From Lachnospiraceae bacterium (GTDB lineage Bacteria; Bacillota; Clostridia; Lachnospirales; Lachnospiraceae), in the NCBI GenBank assembly GCA_017527205.1, contig JAFXQK010000056.1, positions 1-64,000 of the forward strand: 64,000 nt of DNA, given 5' to 3'. The translations under genes and the position numbers were made by a program. The notes beneath the pieces were generated by a model. It was given only the letters and a program-made list of their open reading frames with translations. It had not been told where the DNA came from and searched no databases. Positions 60,157 to 64,000 of this stretch are shown here, piece by piece; within the stretch, counting starts at the first letter, position 1; the number at the start of each line of letters is the position of its first letter.

Positions 60157-61338
60157 ATGTTAGGAATTCGGGAATCCGTAGAGACCTATCAGCGGGTTCG
60201 GGTGGACATTGACCTGGACGCCGCCGTGGAAAACATGAAGAATATGAAGGAGCATTTACGGCCTGAGACCCAAATGATGGCCGTGATCAAGACAGATGGC
60301 TATGGGCATGGGGCGGCGCAGATTGCGGGCGTTTTAGAGCCTCTGGATTTTGTCTGGGGCTATGCGACGGCAACGCCTGAGGAAGCGCATTTACTGAGAA
60401 ACAGCGGCGTAAGAAAACCGATTTTAATTTTGGCCTATACCTTTCCGTATTGTTATGAAATGCTTGCGGCAAACGAAATCAGGCCTGCCGTTTTTCGGGA
60501 AGACATGCTGGAGCAATTAAACGAGGCGGCAAAAAAGGCTGGAAAGAAAATAAAGGTTCACGTTAAGGTGGATACGGGCATGGGACGCATTGGCATTGCG
60601 CCTGACGAAAGCGGACTGGCCTTTATCGAAAAGCTGTTGACCTATTCTGATTTAGAGCTAGAAGGGATTTTTACTCATTTCGCCAGGGCGGATGAACTGG
60701 ACAAAAGCAATGCCAAGGAACAGCTGATGCGGTTTCAGAACTTTGCGAATGAGGCTGAGAAGCGCTTTCAGATCAAGATTCCCTTAAAGCATTGCTCTAA
60801 CAGTGCGGGAATCCTCGAAATCCCGGAGGCAAATATGGATCTGGTTCGTGCAGGCATTACGCTGTATGGTCTTTATCCTTCGGATGAGGTCAGCAAGAAC
60901 GTGGTTCCTTTAAAGCCTGTGCTGAGTCTTCATAGTCATGTTGTCTATGTAAAGGACGTACGGCCAGGACAGAGCATCAGCTATGGAGGCACCTTTACGG
61001 CAGATCGTCCAATGCGCGTTGCGACCATTCCCGTGGGTTATGGAGATGGATATCCGAGAAGTCTTTCTTCGAAAGGGTTTGTCAAAATTCGCGGAAAAGA
61101 GGCACCGATCCTTGGAAGAGTCTGCATGGATCAGTTTATGGTGGACGTCAGCAATATTCCTGAATGTCAAAATGGCGATGAGGTAACGCTGATCGGAGAT
61201 GGCATTACGGCGGAGCATTTAGGAGACCTTTCCGGACGATTTAACTATGAATTGGTTTGTGATCTTGGTAAGCGTATTCCACGCGTGTTTTACGTTGGCG
61301 GCGAGCCCGTAGCCGTCAGGGATTATTATCAGGATTAA
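60157..61338 (+). CDS. alr: alanine racemase
   Basis: 393 residues from ATG 60157, with GGAGG before it; an open frame starting at TTG 60142 has no ribosome site. It makes D-alanine for peptidoglycan. The PLP lysine lies in MAVIKTDGYGHG and the catalytic Tyr in QSISYGGTF. The C-terminal barrel with GRVCMDQFMVDVS is intact. In Firmicutes alr is often followed by a mazEF-type locus, as here (mazF only). Confidence 0.96.
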   Translation: MLGIRESVETYQRVRVDIDLDAAVENMKNMKEHLRPETQMMAVIKTDGYGHGAAQIAGVLEPLDFVWGYATATPEEAHLLRNSGVRKPILILAYTFPYCYEMLAANEIRPAVFREDMLEQLNEAAKKAGKKIKVHVKVDTGMGRIGIAPDESGLAFIEKLLTYSDLELEGIFTHFARADELDKSNAKEQLMRFQNFANEAEKRFQIKIPLKHCSNSAGILEIPEANMDLVRAGITLYGLYPSDEVSKNVVPLKPVLSLHSHVVYVKDVRPGQSISYGGTFTADRPMRVATIPVGYGDGYPRSLSSKGFVKIRGKEAPILGRVCMDQFMVDVSNIPECQNGDEVTLIGDGITAEHLGDLSGRFNYELVCDLGKRIPRVFYVGGEPVAVRDYYQD

Positions 61339-61414
61339 GGCATAAAAGTCATGTATACCTCTGAAAAAATATGGCAAAACTAATCCCATAATGATTTCAT
61401 TATGTGGAGGTTTT

Positions 61415-61756
61415 ATGAAAAGAGGAGACGTGTATTATGCGGACCTTCGGCCCGTGGTTGGTTCTGAGCAGGGGGGCATCAGACCAGTTTTGATCGTGCA
61501 AAATGACATTGGAAATCGGCATAGTCCGACAGTGATCATAGCAGCCATTACCAGTCGAATGAATAAGGCGAAGCTTCCGACGCACATTGAGATCAGCTCT
61601 GGAAGCTATGACGTGGCAAAGGATTCCATTGTGCTGCTGGAACAGCTTCGTACGATTGACAAGACAAGACTTCGAGATAAGGTCTGTCATCTGGAAGGGG
61701 AAGTCATGCGAAGGATCGACAAGGCACTGAGAATCAGCTTAGAACTGACAAAGTAG
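61415..61756 (+). CDS. MazF/NdoA-type endoribonuclease toxin without adjacent antitoxin
   Basis: 113 residues from ATG 61415, with GGAGG before it. It starts [21 protein letters not shown], then RPVLIVQND and [11 protein letters not shown], and has [10 protein letters not shown]; the Arg and Thr active-site residues are present. NdoA-type enzymes cut mRNA at short sites. In Bacillus the antitoxin gene lies between alr and the toxin; here the 76-bp gap has no open frame. An antitoxin may be encoded elsewhere, or the enzyme is controlled differently. Confidence 0.92.
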   Translation: MKRGDVYYADLRPVVGSEQGGIRPVLIVQNDIGNRHSPTVIIAAITSRMNKAKLPTHIEISSGSYDVAKDSIVLLEQLRTIDKTRLRDKVCHLEGEVMRRIDKALRISLELTK

Positions 61757-61801
61757 ATCGAAAAATCGCGTTTTTCGTATGGCAGACCTATGATTCAAAA
61801 G

Positions 61802-61823
61802 AAAAATCTTGAAGATTTTTTCT
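61802..61823 (+). terminator. weak intrinsic terminator after mazF
   Basis: Stem AAAAATCT/AGATTTTT (61802-61809 with 61813-61820), loop TGA, then T's. It is an A/T-rich stem, so efficiency is uncertain. The loop and right arm contain the -35 of the next gene. Confidence 0.55.
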
Positions 61824-61837
61824 AATAATGTTATAGT
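61809..61837 (+). promoter_or_regulatory. yebC promoter nested in the terminator
   Basis: TTGAAG (61809-61814), a 17-bp spacer and TATAGT (61832-61837). Same geometry as at topA and rpsB. Confidence 0.65.
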
Positions 61838-61892
61838 AAAGAGAAAATCTGTGTAAAAATCAAAAAAACAAAGGGAAAAAGGAGTAGGTACA

Positions 61893-62621
61893 ATGTCAGG
61901 ACATTCAAAATTTGCAAACATTAAACATAAAAAAGAGAAGAATGATGCCGCTAAGGGCAAAATTTTTACGATTATCGGTCGTGAAATCGCCGTAGCCGTA
62001 AAGGAAGGCGGCCCCGATCCGAACAACAATTTTAAGCTGGCTACCGTGATCGCTAAGGCAAAGGCAAACAACATGCCGAACGAGACCATTGAGCGTGGCA
62101 TTAAGAAGGCAGCCGGTGACGTTGGCAACGTAAACTATAAGTATGTTACTTACGAAGGCTATGGACCGAACGGCATTGCAATCATCGTGGATGCCTTGAC
62201 GGATAATACAAATCGTACTGCTGCAAACGTAAGAAGCGCATTTACCAAGGGACAGGGCAACATTGGTACTCCCGGGTGCGTATCCTTTATGTTTGACAAG
62301 AAAGGCCAAATCATCATCGATAAGGAAGAGTGCGAGATGGAGGCGGATGACCTCATGATGATCGCCTTGGATGCAGGAGCAGAGGACTTTAATGAGGAAG
62401 AGGATAGCTTTGAGGTTTTGACTGATCCTGACGGATTTGAGCAGGTTAGAAAGAGCCTTGAGGATGCCGGCATTCCCATGATGAGCGCTGAAGTAACCAT
62501 GATCCCTCAGAACTACGTGGAGCTGACTGATGAGACGGCGATCAAGAACCTGCAGAGAACCTTGGACATTTTGGACGAGGATGACGACGTTCAGGCAGTT
62601 TATCACAACTGGGATGAGTAA
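61893..62621 (+). CDS. YebC/PmpR family protein (translation or transcription regulator)
   Basis: 242 residues, with AAAGGAG before the ATG. The usual start MSGHSKFANIKHKKEKNDAA is present; three-domain YebC fold with PNETIERGIKKA and YEGYGPNGIA. Known members were first called transcription factors, and recent work links some of them to translation of proline-rich stretches by the ribosome. Full length. It has its own promoter. Confidence 0.94.
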   Translation: MSGHSKFANIKHKKEKNDAAKGKIFTIIGREIAVAVKEGGPDPNNNFKLATVIAKAKANNMPNETIERGIKKAAGDVGNVNYKYVTYEGYGPNGIAIIVDALTDNTNRTAANVRSAFTKGQGNIGTPGCVSFMFDKKGQIIIDKEECEMEADDLMMIALDAGAEDFNEEEDSFEVLTDPDGFEQVRKSLEDAGIPMMSAEVTMIPQNYVELTDETAIKNLQRTLDILDEDDDVQAVYHNWDE

Positions 62622-62710
62622 GGCTTTGAACATGGGAAGAAGCTCCTGCCATTGGACGATGGGAATTTCAATCTATGGCATGGTTTTCGTTATTTAAAAT
62701 ATGAATACAA

Positions 62711-62740
62711 AAAGACAAGTCCGTGAATGCACTTGCCTTT
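62711..62740 (+). other. hairpin just before the metY ribosome site
   Basis: Arms AAAGACAAGT (62711-62720, reading from the A run) and ACTTGCCTTT (62731-62740) pair with one mismatch. The ribosome site GGAGG begins at 62742. It could be a regulatory or coincidental structure; no S-box or T-box is recognised. Confidence 0.3.
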
Positions 62741-62757
62741 GTGGAGGAAGACGTAGG

Positions 62758-64000
62758 ATGGAGAATCAGTATAGAATCGAAACAAAATGTGTACAATCGG
62801 GATGGCAGCCCAAGAACGGCGAGCCGAGAGTTCTTCCTATTTATCAGAGTACGACCTTTAAGTACGAGACCTCGGAGCAGATGGGGAAGCTGTTTGACTT
62901 GGAGGAGGCTGGATATTTTTATACAAGACTACAGAATCCGACCAATGACTATGTCGCACAGAAGATTTGCGAGCTGGAAGGCGGCGTGGCAGCCATGCTG
63001 ACAAGCTCCGGACAGGCAGCAAATTATTATGCCGTATTCAATATCTGTGAGGCAGGCGATCATTGCATCATGTCTTCCTCCGTATATGGCGGAACCTTTA
63101 ACCTTCTGACCGTAACCATGAAGAAGATGGGGATTGAATGCACGGTTATTGATCCGGACCTTCCTGCAGAAGAGATTTCGAAGGCTTTTCGCCCGAACAC
63201 AAAGTGCGTTCTTGCAGAGACAATTGCAAATCCTACCATTGTTATTCTTGATATTGAGAAGTTTGCAAAGGTGGCACATGAGCATGGCGTGCCCCTGATT
63301 GTTGACAATACCTTTGCAACGCCCATCAATTGTCGTCCTTTTGAATGGGGCGCGGACATTGTAACCCATTCCACGACGAAGTACATGGATGGTCATGCCA
63401 TGTGTGTCGGCGGATGTATCGTTGACTCCGGCAATTTTGACTGGGAAAAGTATGCAGATAAATTCCCTGGACTTACGACTCCTGATGAGTCCTATCATGG
63501 AATTACCTATACGAAAAAGTTTGGCAAGGGTGCTTATATTACCAAGGCAACGGCACAGCTGATGAGAGACCTTGGCTCCATTCAGTCTCCACAAAATGCA
63601 TTCCTTTTGAACATTGGACTGGAAACGCTTCCCCTTCGCGTGGAGCGTCATTGCTACAATGCACAGAAGGTGGCGGAGTTCCTTGAGGCACATGAAAAGG
63701 TTGCCTGGGTAAATTATGCCGGATTAAAGAGCAGTAAGTATTATGAGCTTGCTCAGAAATATATGCCGAAGGGAACCTGCGGCGTAATCTCCTTTGGCTT
63801 AAAGGGTGGAAGAAAGCAGTCCGAAAAACTGATGGATCACTTAAAGCTTGCAGCTATCGTAACGCACGTTGCAGATGCAAGAACCTGCGTGCTTCATCCT
63901 GCAAGCCATACGCATCGTCAGATGACGGATGAGCAATTAATGGCAGCCGGAATTGCTCCGGAGCTGATCCGTTTCTCTGTTGGCATTGAGAACGTTGAGG
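62758..64000 (+). CDS. metY: O-acetylhomoserine sulfhydrylase family enzyme (3' truncated by window edge)
   Basis: At least 414 residues from ATG 62758, with GGAGG eleven bases before it; the frame stays open to the window end. It belongs to the Cys/Met-metabolism PLP family: the PLP lysine is in THSTTKYMDGH and the substrate-binding SSGQAANYYAVF and YGGTFNLL loops are present. The start TKCVQSGWQPKNGEPRVLPI and the insert in the YADKFPGLTTPDESYHG region are those of MetY (O-acetylhomoserine aminocarboxypropyltransferase), not cystathionine synthase. It makes homocysteine or methionine from sulfide or methanethiol. Confidence 0.92.
   Translation, partial: MENQYRIETKCVQSGWQPKNGEPRVLPIYQSTTFKYETSEQMGKLFDLEEAGYFYTRLQNPTNDYVAQKICELEGGVAAMLTSSGQAANYYAVFNICEAGDHCIMSSSVYGGTFNLLTVTMKKMGIECTVIDPDLPAEEISKAFRPNTKCVLAETIANPTIVILDIEKFAKVAHEHGVPLIVDNTFATPINCRPFEWGADIVTHSTTKYMDGHAMCVGGCIVDSGNFDWEKYADKFPGLTTPDESYHGITYTKKFGKGAYITKATAQLMRDLGSIQSPQNAFLLNIGLETLPLRVERHCYNAQKVAEFLEAHEKVAWVNYAGLKSSKYYELAQKYMPKGTCGVISFGLKGGRKQSEKLMDHLKLAAIVTHVADARTCVLHPASHTHRQMTDEQLMAAGIAPELIRFSVGIENVE

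Noticed and set aside
62622..62757. SAM (S-box) or T-box riboswitch before metY
   Set aside because: The 136-bp gap is short and has no S-box or T-box core motifs; only one imperfect hairpin is seen.

Overview
The window looks like chromosomal DNA from a motile, anaerobic Clostridia of the Lachnospiraceae type. Evidence: codY directly downstream of topA, a Firmicutes-type chemotaxis operon with cheC and cheD, a rex–nnrE/D–alr–mazF block, a giant fused HgdC-type activase/dehydratase protein, sigma-A promoters (TTGACA-17-TATAAT type), strong AGGAGG ribosome sites, lipoproteins with lipoboxes, and predicted proteins that all fit a Gram-positive. Nothing looks like a prophage, IS element, integron or CRISPR array. 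The sequence enters inside a yitT-family gene and leaves inside a metY-type gene.

Layout. 1-4.4 kb: end of a YitT protein, a tRNA-Glu(CUC), then an NAD salvage operon (Nudix/winged-helix regulator, pncA, pncB, nadE) behind a promoter with a symmetric double inverted repeat. 4.4-8.7 kb: HD-GYP c-di-GMP phosphodiesterase, topA, codY. 8.7-16.4 kb: a possible small RNA, then cheY-cheB-cheA-cheW-cheC-cheD-fliA, a coiled-coil membrane protein and an MltG-like protein without the lytic domain. 16.5-18.7 kb: rpsB-tsf with a long leader. 18.7-26.2 kb: a double GT-C glycosyltransferase (minus strand), then a MacB-type ATPase and a giant FtsX permease with a coiled-coil stalk. 26.3-37 kb: a large operon of two paralogous propeller-plus-solute-binding lipoproteins, two MalF/MalG-type permeases, an HlyD-type adaptor, a MacB-periplasmic-core-only membrane protein and thiamine pyrophosphokinase. 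37-43.2 kb: gpmI, a GAF-GGDEF diguanylate cyclase, a papain/C39-like protein, an iron-sulfur aldo/keto reductase and a small coiled-coil protein. 43.3-47.6 kb: the 1436-residue activase/dehydratase-like protein (minus strand). 47.6-49.2 kb: a repeat-rich leader and a rhomboid-like membrane protein with a zinc ribbon. 49.3-55.7 kb: a sigma-like protein lacking promoter-reading regions, an unknown protein, an M16C peptidase, a DUF4349 lipoprotein and a YhfC protease. 55.8-64 kb: ABC-F ATPase (minus strand), then rex, nnrE/D, alr, mazF, yebC and partial metY.

Themes. NAD(H) metabolism appears twice: salvage under a likely Nudix-type regulator, and redox sensing plus NAD(P)H-hydrate repair under Rex, with a Rex-like site inside the rex promoter. 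Both sides of c-di-GMP signalling (HD-GYP and GGDEF) flank a chemotaxis operon. A recurring layout stands out: in several tight intergenic gaps the -35 box of the next gene lies in the loop of the previous gene's terminator hairpin (topA, rpsB, yebC; weaker for codY). The best candidate for an undescribed system is the 26.5-36.4 kb operon, which mixes importer parts (binding proteins and permeases, no ATPase) with exporter parts (HlyD adaptor, MacB core). The second is the set of 62-bp repeats at 47.84-48.09 kb, whose hairpin arms co-vary between copies.

All coordinates and base pairing were read by eye; no alignment, folding or database search was run.
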